From: an uncultured Christensenella sp.
GTDB taxonomy: Bacteria; Bacillota; Clostridia; Christensenellales; Pumilibacteraceae
Length of the DNA: 64,000 nt
Reading direction: 5' to 3'
Assembly: GCA_910577945.1 (NCBI GenBank)
Contig: CAJTNI010000008.1
Coordinates: 1-64,000 of the forward strand
Shown here: positions 53,321 to 61,687 of the stretch, one piece after another
How positions within the stretch are numbered: position 1 is the stretch's first letter
Layout: each line of letters starts with the position of its first letter
Program-made: the position numbers and the translations under genes
The notes under the pieces: generated by a model
Database searches by the model: none
Told to the model about the DNA's origin: nothing
Seen by the model: only the letters and a program-made list of their open reading frames with translations

Positions 53321-53910
53321 TTAAGTTGAATACCCCCACAAAGCTGACTATATTGCGTATCCTCATGATACCCGTGTTTATCGTATTGTTTTTCGTAGAG
53401 TTCGAGGGGCATACGCTCGCCGCCGCGCTCGTGTACGTTTTGGCGTGCTTTACCGACTTTTTCGACGGGTATCTGGCGCGCAAAAACAATATCGTAACCA
53501 ATCTCGGCAAGTTCTTGGACCCGATTGCGGATAAAATGATTGTCGCGTGCGCGCTTATCGCCATTTGCGTCACCACGCCTATCGTTCAGCCCGCCAACGT
53601 GTACTATATTCTCACTGCCGTATTTACAATGCTCATACTGTGCCGCGAGTTTGTAATAAGCGGGTTCAGGACGATTGCCGCCGACAAGGGCGCGGTCATA
53701 GCCGCAGATATGGTCGGCAAGTTTAAAACGTTGTTCCAAATGGCGGCGCTGTTCGCATTGCTGCCCGTTACCGATTATTACGCGTGGAACGCGCTTGCGG
53801 GCGAGGTGTTTTATTACGGCGGGTTTTTGCTGTTGGGCATAGCCACCGTGCTTACGATAGTTTCGGGCATTCATTATTTGGTTAAGAACAAGCACGTTTT
53901 GGAGGATTAG
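53317..53910 (+). CDS. pgsA: CDP-diacylglycerol-glycerol-3-phosphate 3-phosphatidyltransferase
   Basis: It makes phosphatidylglycerophosphate from CDP-diacylglycerol and glycerol 3-phosphate, on the way to phosphatidylglycerol and cardiolipin. It has 197 residues and several membrane helices. The CDP-alcohol phosphotransferase motif D-x2-DG-x2-AR-x8-G-x3-D-x3-D is intact (TDFFDGYLARKN, then GKFLDPIADK). The conserved late CREF-type segment (LILCREFVISGFR) is also present. The start overlaps the rimO stop by four bases. gpsA at 7616 supplies the glycerol 3-phosphate substrate in this genome. Confidence 0.97.
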   Translation: MIKLNTPTKLTILRILMIPVFIVLFFVEFEGHTLAAALVYVLACFTDFFDGYLARKNNIVTNLGKFLDPIADKMIVACALIAICVTTPIVQPANVYYILTAVFTMLILCREFVISGFRTIAADKGAVIAADMVGKFKTLFQMAALFALLPVTDYYAWNALAGEVFYYGGFLLLGIATVLTIVSGIHYLVKNKHVLED

Positions 53911-53916
53911 CAAGCT

Positions 53917-55050
53917 ATGAAGGTTGGGTTTTTGTCGATTGACGCCGCGTATGTGGACCGCAGAGAGGCGCAAATCGCGTTGTTCGACAACGGGCATACG
54001 GCAGGACCGTTCCTGACCGTCGCCGCGGCGGATATCGAATGGGCGCTGGCGCAGCTGCGCACGGTTTGCGATGCGATTGTGATTGAGGGGAATAAGTCGG
54101 CACTGTACGACGCGTTCAAGGACACGCTATCGTCGCGACCGGAAAATTACGAGCAGGACGGCAAGCTGCATTGCGTCACGCACGCGGCGACGCCCGAGTA
54201 TATCAATCAAAAGGTAATTCCGCTGCTCGGAAAAAAGAGCAAAAAGCGTTACGGCGTAATAGTTTTCAAAACCTACGGCAAGATCGAGAGCGAGCTCAAA
54301 ATTTTGCTCAAAGACTTTAACAAAAAGGGCAAAATTCAGCTCGGGTATTTCCCCGACCTTGCCGAATGCGAGGTGCACGCGCGTTGCTCGTCGAACATGC
54401 CCAAGGAGGAGATGAACGACGTTTCCGCGCGGCTCAACGAGATTTTGTACAGCTTCACGTATTCGTACGAGCGCAAAGGCATTGCCGAATGCGTGGCGCA
54501 AATGCTCAAAGAGGACGGATTAAAGCTCAAAATCGCCGAGTCGTTCACAGGCGGCGCGATAGCGCGCGAGTTTACGTCGATGGCGGGCGCGAGCGAATAT
54601 CTTGCGGAGGGCTTGGTCACGTACTCGGTCGCGTCCAAGCATAAGCGGCTGGGCGTCAGGCTGGAAACAATCGCCGAAAAGGGCGTAGTCAGCGGCGATA
54701 CCGTTTACGGCATGGCGCACGGGCTCATGGCGAGCGGCGATTGCGATATAGCCGTCGCCACGACGGGCAATGCGGGACCGACCTCGCAAAGCGGACCGGT
54801 TGGGCTGTGCTTTGTGGCGATAGGGCTTACTCCGATGTCGCGTATAGCGGTCGTGCGATACACGTTCGACGGCGACCGCGAGGAGAATATCAGGCTGGGA
54901 GTAAAAAAGGTGCTGTTCCTCATGTACGAGAGCTTGCGAACCTACCGCGCGCAAAGAAAAGCGGCGAGCCAAGCCGCACAAGCCGCTCAAACGGCGCAAA
55001 CGCCGCCGCCCGCCGCAGCGCAAAGCGTAGGCGACAATCACACAAATTAA
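53917..55050 (+). CDS. cinA: CinA-family protein with intact-looking C-terminal amidohydrolase domain and divergent N-terminus
   Basis: This is a 377-residue protein. The C-terminal about 165 residues are the PncC/CinA domain, which in relatives deamidates nicotinamide mononucleotide. AESFTGGAIA stands where AESCTGG is usual, so a Cys has become Phe; YLAEGLVTYS and ATTGNAGPT follow. The N-terminal about 190 residues occupy the place of the MoaB-type domain but match it poorly (GFLSIDAAYVDRREAQ); the family's usual GDE-type motifs are not evident. A Pro/Ala/Gln tail follows residue about 345. GGAGG at 53901 lies within pgsA. recA starts 18 bases downstream, the widely conserved cinA-recA order. 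Confidence 0.88.
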   Translation: MKVGFLSIDAAYVDRREAQIALFDNGHTAGPFLTVAAADIEWALAQLRTVCDAIVIEGNKSALYDAFKDTLSSRPENYEQDGKLHCVTHAATPEYINQKVIPLLGKKSKKRYGVIVFKTYGKIESELKILLKDFNKKGKIQLGYFPDLAECEVHARCSSNMPKEEMNDVSARLNEILYSFTYSYERKGIAECVAQMLKEDGLKLKIAESFTGGAIAREFTSMAGASEYLAEGLVTYSVASKHKRLGVRLETIAEKGVVSGDTVYGMAHGLMASGDCDIAVATTGNAGPTSQSGPVGLCFVAIGLTPMSRIAVVRYTFDGDREENIRLGVKKVLFLMYESLRTYRAQRKAASQAAQAAQTAQTPPPAAAQSVGDNHTN

Positions 55051-55068
55051 CCGTTAGGAGTTTATATT

Positions 55069-56154
55069 ATGGATAAGAAGGAAAAGTTCAAGGTATACAA
55101 CACCGACATGACGCAGTCGGAAAAGGAAAAGGCGCTCGCCGAGACTATCGCCCAAATCGAAAAAACGTACGGCAAAGGCTCGATTATGCGCATGACCGAT
55201 TCGGTGGTCAATCAAGTGGACGCAATACCGACGGGCTGTCTTACGCTCGACCTCGCGCTGGGAATAGGCGGCTTGCCGCGCGGCAGAATCGTAGAGATTT
55301 ACGGACCGGAATCGAGCGGTAAAACCACGCTCGCCTTGCACGTGATTGCGGAAACGCAAAAGACCAACGGTATGGTCGCGTTTATAGACGCGGAGCACGC
55401 GCTCGACCCCGTGTACGCGCAAAACCTCGGTATAGACCTGTCGCGCTTATACATATGCCAGCCCGACAACGGCGAGCAGGCGCTCGACATCGCCGAGGCG
55501 CTCGTGCGCAGCAGCGCGATGGACGTTATCGTCATAGACTCGGTCGCGGCGCTCACCCCGCAAGCGGAAATCAACGGCGAGATTGGCGAGAGCCACGTCG
55601 GCTTGCAGGCGCGGCTCATGTCTCAGGCGCTCAGAAAGATAGCGGGCGTGTGCAACAAGACCAAAACCTGCATTATCTTTATCAATCAGCTTCGCGAAAA
55701 AATCGGCGTCATGTACGGCAATCCCGAGACCACGCCGGGCGGCAAAGCGCTCAAATTCTACGCCAGCGTGCGCTTGGACGTGCGCAAGGGCGAGGCTATC
55801 AAGGATAGCGGCACTATCATAGGCAACCGCACCAAGGTGAAGGTAGTCAAAAACAAGCTCGCGCCGCCCTTCAAGGTGGTTGAGTTCGACCTCATTTTCG
55901 GCAAGGGTATTTCCAATGAGAGCGTCGTTTTGGACATGGCAATCGAGCTGGGCATAATCATGAAAAGCGGCTCGTGGTTCTCGTACAACGACGAGCGGCT
56001 CGGTCAGGGCAGAGAGACCGTCAAGCAGATTATAAACTCGCGCCCCGAGCTCATGACGGAGTTGGAGACCAAAATCCGCGCCGCGATTTCCAACAAGGGC
56101 GGGCTGCCGTTCGAGGACGGTTCGAGCGACGCCGACGAGGAAAGCGCTGAGTAA
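55069..56154 (+). CDS. recA: Recombinase RecA
   Basis: This is a DNA strand-exchange ATPase and coprotease of the SOS response. It has 361 residues. It opens with an additional charged stretch of about 15 residues, then the canonical KGSIMRM-type start. Walker A is GPESSGKT with Lys85. The Walker B region VIVIDSVAALTP, loop L1 (EIGESHVGLQARLMSQ) and loop L2 (NQLREKIGVMYGNPETTPGG) are complete. The C-terminus is acidic as usual. AGGAG lies nine bases before the ATG. No LexA-type box was recognised upstream, but the gap to cinA is just 18 bases. Confidence 0.98.
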   Translation: MDKKEKFKVYNTDMTQSEKEKALAETIAQIEKTYGKGSIMRMTDSVVNQVDAIPTGCLTLDLALGIGGLPRGRIVEIYGPESSGKTTLALHVIAETQKTNGMVAFIDAEHALDPVYAQNLGIDLSRLYICQPDNGEQALDIAEALVRSSAMDVIVIDSVAALTPQAEINGEIGESHVGLQARLMSQALRKIAGVCNKTKTCIIFINQLREKIGVMYGNPETTPGGKALKFYASVRLDVRKGEAIKDSGTIIGNRTKVKVVKNKLAPPFKVVEFDLIFGKGISNESVVLDMAIELGIIMKSGSWFSYNDERLGQGRETVKQIINSRPELMTELETKIRAAISNKGGLPFEDGSSDADEESAE

Positions 56155-56235
56155 TGCGGCGCGGCGGCAGCGGTCGACCGTTTGTATTGAAAGCGCAAAG
56201 CTTCGTCGCGCAGCGGCGCGCGGCAGTGGAATTTT

Positions 56236-56811
56236 ATGTTCGATTATATTTCTGGTAAGGTATCGGGCGTGGGCGAAAACCGCGTCGTTATAGACTGCGG
56301 CGGCGTAGGCTTTTTGCTCACCGCGACCGCCGCGGCGTGCAGGGAATGCAACGGCAAGAGCGAGGCGCGCCTGCCCGTGTATCTTGCCGTGCGCGAGGAC
56401 GCGTTGGAGCTGTTCGGCTTCGCGAACGAGGCGGAGCGCGAGATTTTTTTGTTGCTCGTCGGGGTGTCGGGCGTCGGTCCGAAGCTCGCCGTTACGGCGC
56501 TTAGCGGGCTTGGTGCGGAGCGCATTGCCGCGGCGGTCGCGACGGGCGATACCGCGTTGATTTCGTCCGTAAAGGGCGTCGGCAAAAAGACGGCGGAGCG
56601 CATCGCGTTGGAGCTCAAAGGCAAGCTGACAAGCGCGGCGGACGGCGTTTCTGCGGGCGATATCGCGCCCGTGGGCGGGCTGGACGAAAAAGCCGTGCTC
56701 GCGCTCATGGGACTCGGTTACGACCGCAGAGAGGCGGAAAACGCCGTAAAACGCGCGGCGTCGCCCGATATGACTACTGAGCAAATAGTTTACGCCGTTT
56801 TGCACGGTTAA
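56236..56811 (+). CDS. ruvA: Holliday junction DNA helicase subunit RuvA
   Basis: This protein binds four-way junctions and loads RuvB. Its 191 residues are close to the family norm of about 200. Domain I (MFDYISGKVSGVGENRVVID) is followed by two helix-hairpin-helix motifs in domain II (VSGVGPKLAVTAL; VKGVGKKTAERIALELKGKL). The C-terminal UBA-like domain III (ALMGLGYDRREAENAVKRA) contacts RuvB. There is no good ribosome site before the ATG; the preceding 81 bases after recA show only GC-rich sequence. ruvB follows after 10 bases. Confidence 0.96.
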   Translation: MFDYISGKVSGVGENRVVIDCGGVGFLLTATAAACRECNGKSEARLPVYLAVREDALELFGFANEAEREIFLLLVGVSGVGPKLAVTALSGLGAERIAAAVATGDTALISSVKGVGKKTAERIALELKGKLTSAADGVSAGDIAPVGGLDEKAVLALMGLGYDRREAENAVKRAASPDMTTEQIVYAVLHG

Positions 56812-56821
56812 AGAGTGACGC

Positions 56822-57868
56822 ATGCAAGACAATCGTTTTATTACAAATAAGGAGCTCGTTATCGACGACGGCGACCTGTCGCTCAGACCCAAAACCTTCG
56901 ACGAGTATATCGGACAGGAAAAGGTAAAAGCGAATTTAAAGGTGTACGTCGAGGCGAGCAAGGCGCGCGGCGAGGCGCTCGACCACGTGCTGCTTTACGG
57001 TCCGCCGGGGCTGGGCAAAACCACGCTCGCGCATATCATCGCCGCGGAGCTCGGCGTCGAGATAAAGGTGACGAGCGGACCGGGCATCGAGCGCGCCGCC
57101 AATCTTGCGTCGCTGTTGACTAATCTTCAAGAGCGCGACGTGCTGTTCTTGGACGAGATACACAGGCTCAATCATTCGATTGAAGAGGTGCTGTATCCCG
57201 CAATGGAGGATTTTGCGCTCGATATATCGACGGGCAAGGGCGCGGGCGCTACGTCCATTCGGCTCAACCTAAACAAGTTCACGCTTATCGGCGCGACGAC
57301 GCGCGCGGGCATGCTCACGGGTCCGTTGCGCGACAGGTTCGGCGTGATACTCAGGCTCGAACCGTATACGCGCAGCGACCTAATGCGCATAATCGGACGT
57401 TCGGCGCGGCTGTTGAAAATCGATATAGCGACCGACGCGGCGAACGAGCTTGCGTCGCGGTCGCGTGGCACGCCGAGAATAGCCAACCGCTTGTTAAAGC
57501 GCGTGCGCGATTTCGCACAGGTGCTCGGCAACGGCGCTATCGATTTGCCGATTACCGTGCGCGCGCTCAACGATATGGAAATCGACCCGCTGGGTCTGGA
57601 CTACAACGACAAAAAGCTATTGGACGCGCTTATTAAAAAGTTCGACGGCGGGCCTACGGGCTTGGATACGCTTGCGGCGGCGATTAACGAGGACGCGGGC
57701 ACTATCGAGGACGTAATCGAGCCGTATCTAATTCAGCTCGGTTTTATAGCGCGCACGCCGCGCGGCAGGATTGCGCTCAAAGACGCGTATAAGCACTTGG
57801 GCTACACTCCGACAAAGCGCGCGGGCGAGCAGCTCAGTTTTTGGGACGGCGAGACGGGCGATGAATAA
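56822..57868 (+). CDS. ruvB: Holliday junction DNA helicase subunit RuvB
   Basis: This is an AAA+ motor that drives branch migration with RuvA. It has 348 residues, the normal length. Conserved landmarks are RPKTFDEYIGQ, Walker A GPPGLGKT (Lys66), Walker B FLDEIH, sensor 1 GATTRAG and the Arg finger region PLRDRFG. The C-terminal winged helix (GLDTLAAAINEDAGTIEDVIEPYLIQLGF) ends at GFIARTPRGR. Its stop overlaps the queA start by eight bases. Confidence 0.98.
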   Translation: MQDNRFITNKELVIDDGDLSLRPKTFDEYIGQEKVKANLKVYVEASKARGEALDHVLLYGPPGLGKTTLAHIIAAELGVEIKVTSGPGIERAANLASLLTNLQERDVLFLDEIHRLNHSIEEVLYPAMEDFALDISTGKGAGATSIRLNLNKFTLIGATTRAGMLTGPLRDRFGVILRLEPYTRSDLMRIIGRSARLLKIDIATDAANELASRSRGTPRIANRLLKRVRDFAQVLGNGAIDLPITVRALNDMEIDPLGLDYNDKKLLDALIKKFDGGPTGLDTLAAAINEDAGTIEDVIEPYLIQLGFIARTPRGRIALKDAYKHLGYTPTKRAGEQLSFWDGETGDE

Positions 57869-58883
57869 ACGCGATTTTTTTTACGATTTGCCAGAGGCGC
57901 TAATCGCGCAAACGCCGATAGAGCCGCGCGACGCGTCGCGGCTTTTGGTTTACGACCGTAAGACGGACGCGGTTTCGCATAAGCATTTTTACGATTTGCC
58001 CGAGCTTTTGCGCGCGGACGACGTGCTCGTGATAAACAACACGCGCGTGCTACCCGCCATGATAAACGGCGTAAAGGACGGAACGGGCGCGAATATTTCG
58101 TTCTTGCTGAGTAAGCGCGTCGACGCGCATACCTGGGAAACGCTGTGTCGCCCCGCAAAGCGCGCCAAAGTCGGTTCGCGCTTTACGTTCTCGCCTCGGC
58201 TGCGCGGCGAGGTTGTCGCGGAGGGCGAGGAGGGCGCGCGCACGCTTAAATTCGAGTACGACGGTGTGTTCGAGGAGATACTCGCGGGGATAGGCGAAAT
58301 GCCGTTGCCCCATTACATTCACGAAAAGCTCGAAGACAAAGAACGGTATCAAACTGTGTATTCAAAAGCGCTTGGCTCGTCCGCCGCGCCCACGGCGGGC
58401 TTGCATTTTACGCCCGAGCTTATGGAACGGCTCAAAGCCAAGGGCGTCGAAATCGTCGAGGTGCTGTTGCACGTGGGACTGGGCACTTTTTTGCCCGTCA
58501 AGACCGACGATATCCTCGACCACAAAATGCACAGCGAATATTACCGTATGAGCCGCGAAGCCGCCGATAAGATAAACGCCGCGCGTGCGGCGGGGCGCAG
58601 GATAGTGGCGGTGGGCACGACGTCCGTGCGCGTGCTGGAATCGTGCGCCGACGCCGACGGCACGGTGCGCGCGGAAAGCGGCGCGACGGAGATTTTCATA
58701 TATCCGCCGTACAAGTTCAAAGCCGTGGACGCGCTCATAACCAATTTCCATTTGCCCGAGTCCACGCTGATTATGCTGGTAAGCGCGTTTTTGGGCAGGG
58801 AAAAGACGCTGGAACTGTATAGAATGGCTGTGGAGGAACGGTATCGGTTTTTCTCGTTCGGCGACGCCACTTTGCTCCTGTGA
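57861..58883 (+). CDS. queA: S-adenosylmethionine:tRNA ribosyltransferase-isomerase QueA
   Basis: This enzyme builds epoxyqueuosine on tRNA by transferring the ribosyl part of S-adenosylmethionine to preQ1-modified tRNA. It has 340 residues. Landmarks are FFYDLPEALIAQTP, RDASRLLV, the NNTRV(L/I)PAR-like NNTRVLPAM, TAGLHFTPEL, HVGLGTF-PV and TNFHLPESTLIMLVSAF. The ATG at 57861 overlaps the ruvB stop; a longer upstream frame inside ruvB is not credible. This ruvAB-queA-tgt order is a common conserved cluster. Confidence 0.97.
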   Translation: MNKRDFFYDLPEALIAQTPIEPRDASRLLVYDRKTDAVSHKHFYDLPELLRADDVLVINNTRVLPAMINGVKDGTGANISFLLSKRVDAHTWETLCRPAKRAKVGSRFTFSPRLRGEVVAEGEEGARTLKFEYDGVFEEILAGIGEMPLPHYIHEKLEDKERYQTVYSKALGSSAAPTAGLHFTPELMERLKAKGVEIVEVLLHVGLGTFLPVKTDDILDHKMHSEYYRMSREAADKINAARAAGRRIVAVGTTSVRVLESCADADGTVRAESGATEIFIYPPYKFKAVDALITNFHLPESTLIMLVSAFLGREKTLELYRMAVEERYRFFSFGDATLLL

Positions 58884-58923
58884 GCGCATATATGCTTCGC
58901 CATACGGACTGCGTGCTCCTTGC

Positions 58924-58953
58924 GCTCGGTCATTTACGTCTATGTAAACTCCC
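58924..58953 (+). repeat. Hairpin repeat family A, copy 4
   Basis: Stem TTTAC at 58933-58937 with GTAAA at 58944-58948, loop GTCTAT, with CTCGGTCA and CTCCCG flanks. Confidence 0.75.
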
Positions 58954-59043
58954 GTCGCGCTCGTCGCCAGCTGTCCGTCTTGCTCGCATCTCTGCACTCA
59001 CAGTGGGCAAAGTGCGAGCACTCTTGTAGTATGTTTTCGATTG

Positions 59044-59073
59044 CCTCGGTCATGTAGGTGGTTCACACTTCCT
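59044..59073 (+). repeat. Hairpin repeat family A, copy 5 (decayed right arm)
   Basis: The left half matches copy 1 exactly through the GTGGTT loop. The right arm has lost two bases (CACAC instead of CTACAC), so the 5-bp stem no longer forms. Confidence 0.6.
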
Positions 59074-59213
59074 CGCGCCCGCCTTGCGTGCCTTGTACTG
59101 CTCGCTCATAGAAAGTCGCGGCATTCTTATTGACTGTTCATGAGCGTATGCAAGCTTCGCAATAAATTGCGTGCTCCTCGTATTTTATTTATTATCTATT
59201 TTAACGGTTGATT

Positions 59214-60374
59214 ATGTCGCAAAATTTTTCATTTAAGGAAATACACGTTTGCAAACAGACGGGCGCGCGCGTCGGCGAGTTTACCACGCCGCACGGCGTG
59301 ATTAAAACGCCCGTGTTCATGCCCGTCGGGACGCAGGCGACCGTAAAGACGCTTGCGCCGTACGAGCTCGAACAGCTCGGGGCGCAAATTATTCTCGGCA
59401 ATACGTATCACTTGTACATGCGCCCCGGCGAGGAGACCGTGCGGCGTGCGGGCGGTTTGCACGAGTTTATGGATTGGCACAAGCCCATACTCACGGATAG
59501 CGGCGGGTTTCAGGTTTTTTCGCTGTCCAAGCTCAACAAGATAACGGACGACGGCGTCGAGTTCAATTCGCATCTCGACGGGTCGCGGCATGTGTTCACG
59601 CCCGAAAAGTCGATGGATATTCAGAACGCGCTCGGCTCGGATATTATCATGGCGTTCGACGAATGCAGTGCGGCGGGCTGCGACAAGACGTACGCCGCGC
59701 GCGCGCTCGACCGTACCAATCGTTGGCTCGACCGCTGCTACGCGCATCACAAAAACGAAAAGCAAATGCTGTTCCCCATAATTCAGGGCAATATGTTCGA
59801 GGATTTGCGCGTGCAGTCGGCGCGCGCCGCGCTGCCTTACGCGCGCATGGGCATAGCAATCGGCGGGCTGTCGGTCGGCGAGCCCAAGTCGATTATGTAC
59901 CGCATGCTCGACGCTTTGCGACCCGAGTACCCGCGAAACATGCCGCGCTATCTCATGGGCGTTGGCAGTCCCGACTGTCTCGCCGAGGGCGTGCTGCGCG
60001 GCATTGACATGTTCGACTGCGTACTGCCTACTCGCACGGCGCGCAACGGCTTGGCGTTTACTCACGGCGGCAAGCTGACCGTGCGCAACGCCGTGTACAA
60101 AGAGGATTTCACGCCGCTCGACCCCGAATGCGATTGTTATACGTGCACGCATTTTACGCGCGGGTATTTGCGGCATTTAATCAACACCGGCGAGGTGCTT
60201 GGCGCGCGGCTGATATCGTATCACAATCTTTACTATTTGACCGAGCTCATGGAGCGTATTCGCGCGGCGATTATGCAAGACCGTTTCGGCGATTTCATGG
60301 CGGAGTTCCGCGCGCGCAAGGAATACGCGGACAACGTTAAACCGACCGATTTCGACGGCGCGCAAAGTGATTGA
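59214..60374 (+). CDS. tgt: tRNA-guanine transglycosylase
   Basis: It exchanges guanine-34 of GUN-anticodon tRNAs for preQ1, the step before QueA. It has 386 residues. Key features are GNTYHLYMRPGEE, ILTDSGGFQVFSL (proton-acceptor Asp), GIAIGGLSVGE, the nucleophile Asp in FDCVLPTRTARNG, and a zinc site CDCYTC...H near the C-terminus. I take ATG 59214; a TTG at 59208 in frame is also possible. No strong ribosome site is seen before either. It overlaps the next gene by eight bases. Confidence 0.97.
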   Translation: MSQNFSFKEIHVCKQTGARVGEFTTPHGVIKTPVFMPVGTQATVKTLAPYELEQLGAQIILGNTYHLYMRPGEETVRRAGGLHEFMDWHKPILTDSGGFQVFSLSKLNKITDDGVEFNSHLDGSRHVFTPEKSMDIQNALGSDIIMAFDECSAAGCDKTYAARALDRTNRWLDRCYAHHKNEKQMLFPIIQGNMFEDLRVQSARAALPYARMGIAIGGLSVGEPKSIMYRMLDALRPEYPRNMPRYLMGVGSPDCLAEGVLRGIDMFDCVLPTRTARNGLAFTHGGKLTVRNAVYKEDFTPLDPECDCYTCTHFTRGYLRHLINTGEVLGARLISYHNLYYLTELMERIRAAIMQDRFGDFMAEFRARKEYADNVKPTDFDGAQSD

Positions 60375-61035
60375 ATACGCGCTTAAACGCAGCAAGCGCA
60401 AGACGCTGGCGGTGAGCGTGCGCGACGGCGCGGTTACGGTCAAAGCGCCGAATAGGGCTTCCGTCGCCGAGATAGAGCGTTTTGTCGATAAGCATGCCGC
60501 TTGGATACAAAAAAAGCTGGCGGAGCAAGCCGCGAAAACGGACGCGTTAAAGCCCGTGACCGACGGCGACGCGGTGCTGCTGCACGGCGCGTTCGTACGC
60601 ATATCGCGGTCGGACGAACGCGGGCGTATAAAGCTCGCCGACGGCGTGCTCGTCGTTCCGAGCAAGTACGCCGATAGGCAAAAGGAGTCGGCGGCGATTG
60701 CGGCGTGGCTCAAACGTACGGCGGAAACGGAGCTGTGCGCGCTGCTTAACGATTATTCGGCATGGACGGGCTTGGGCTTTAAAAGCTTTGCAACTACCAA
60801 CGCGCGCACCAAGTGGGGGAGCTGCGACGGCAAGTGCAATATTCGGCTTAATTGGCGGCTGGTGATGCTCGACAGGGAATTGACCGAGTACGTAATCGTG
60901 CACGAGCTCGCGCACACGGTTTATCACAACCACAGCGCGGCGTTCTGGGCGGAGGTAAAAAAGCATTTGCCGCAATATGCAACGCAGCGCAATCGGCTTA
61001 AAACGTTTTCGGCGGTCACGGGCTTGTACAGATAG
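60367..61035 (+). CDS. YgjP-like (DUF45) metallopeptidase-fold protein
   Basis: This is a 222-residue protein. The N-terminal part (YALKRSKRKTLAVSVRDGAVTVKAP) and the zinc motif HELAH (His179-Glu180-x-x-His183) followed by HNHSAAFW and a late P-x-Y match the YgjP/DUF45 family, which folds like SprT/WLM metallopeptidases. A conserved KWGSC segment (ARTKWGSCDGKCNIRLNWRL) precedes the zinc motif, as in family members. Physiological role is not established for most. It begins with GTG overlapping the tgt stop; the ribosome site is weak, implying coupling. Confidence 0.92.
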   Translation: MIEYALKRSKRKTLAVSVRDGAVTVKAPNRASVAEIERFVDKHAAWIQKKLAEQAAKTDALKPVTDGDAVLLHGAFVRISRSDERGRIKLADGVLVVPSKYADRQKESAAIAAWLKRTAETELCALLNDYSAWTGLGFKSFATTNARTKWGSCDGKCNIRLNWRLVMLDRELTEYVIVHELAHTVYHNHSAAFWAEVKKHLPQYATQRNRLKTFSAVTGLYR

Positions 61036-61096
61036 CACGCGCGCCGACGCGTACGTTGCGTCTGTTTCGCAATCGAAATTACGCGGAGGAGAAACA

Positions 61097-61588
61097 ATGC
61101 GAATACTCGGAATAGACCCGGGCTATGCGATAGTCGGGTACGGAATAATCGAAAGCGACGCGGGCAAGCTCGTTCCGCTCGATTACGGCGCGATAGAAAC
61201 GCCTGCCAAGCTGCCCACCGCGGAGCGGCTCGTGATGATAGAAAAGCGCGTGACCGAGCTTATTTGCGAGGTCAAGCCCGACGAGATAGCTATCGAGGAG
61301 CTGTTTTTCAACACCAATATAACGACGGGCATTAAGGTGGCGCAGGCGCGCGGCGTGATTTTGCTGTGTTGCGCCAAGCTCTGTCCGAAGCTGTTCGAAT
61401 ACACGCCGTTGCAAATTAAATCGACGGTTACGGGCAACGGCACGGCGGCAAAAACTCAGGTGCAGTATATGGTAAAATCGCTATTGCGCCTGCGCGACAC
61501 GCCCAAGCCCGACGACGCCGCCGACGCGCTCGCCGCCGCAATTTGTCACGCGCTGTCCGCGCAAGGCGTAAAGCGCGGGCTTAAATAG
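61097..61588 (+). CDS. ruvC: Crossover junction endodeoxyribonuclease RuvC
   Basis: This protein resolves Holliday junctions processed by RuvAB. It has 163 residues, matching the family. RNase H-like active-site acidic residues are visible: Asp7 in GIDPG, Glu67 in AIEELFF, and the Asp cluster in KPDDAADALA near the C-terminus. The dimer/junction helix segment NTNITTGIKVAQARGV is also present. ATG 61097 is chosen because GGAGG is six bases upstream and GIDPG then sits at the N-terminus. It is separated from ruvAB by queA, tgt and the YgjP gene. Confidence 0.97.
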   Translation: MRILGIDPGYAIVGYGIIESDAGKLVPLDYGAIETPAKLPTAERLVMIEKRVTELICEVKPDEIAIEELFFNTNITTGIKVAQARGVILLCCAKLCPKLFEYTPLQIKSTVTGNGTAAKTQVQYMVKSLLRLRDTPKPDDAADALAAAICHALSAQGVKRGLK

Positions 61589-61651
61589 GCTTCGCGCAAG
61601 GCGATATATCTTACGCCGACAAATTGCGTGAAAAAAATGTTCATTCACCGA

Positions 61652-61681
61652 TTGACCGACGGCGTGCGAATGTAGTATAAT
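61652..61681 (+). promoter_or_regulatory. Promoter abutting a start codon (leaderless)
   Basis: TTGACC at 61652-61657, spacer of 18, TATAAT at 61676-61681. The ATG of the next gene is at 61688, exactly where transcription should begin. Confidence 0.8.
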
Positions 61682-61687
61682 GTACGC

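Larger units (their letters stand above)
58884..59213. repeat. queA-tgt gap with second composite of family A repeats
   Basis: Family A hairpin at 58924-58953 (TTTAC/GTAAA) and a decayed copy at 59044-59073 (TGTAG left arm, right arm damaged) are separated by about 90 bases resembling the 7431-7511 spacer (shared TGGGCAAA and similar). A related pair TGCTTCGC...GCGTGCTCCT occurs at both ends of the gap (about 58890 and 59150). No gene or promoter is clear. Confidence 0.65.

Noticed and set aside
61589..61625. Terminator after ruvC
   Set aside because: A GGCG...CGCC pairing exists but the stem is only four base pairs and has no T run.
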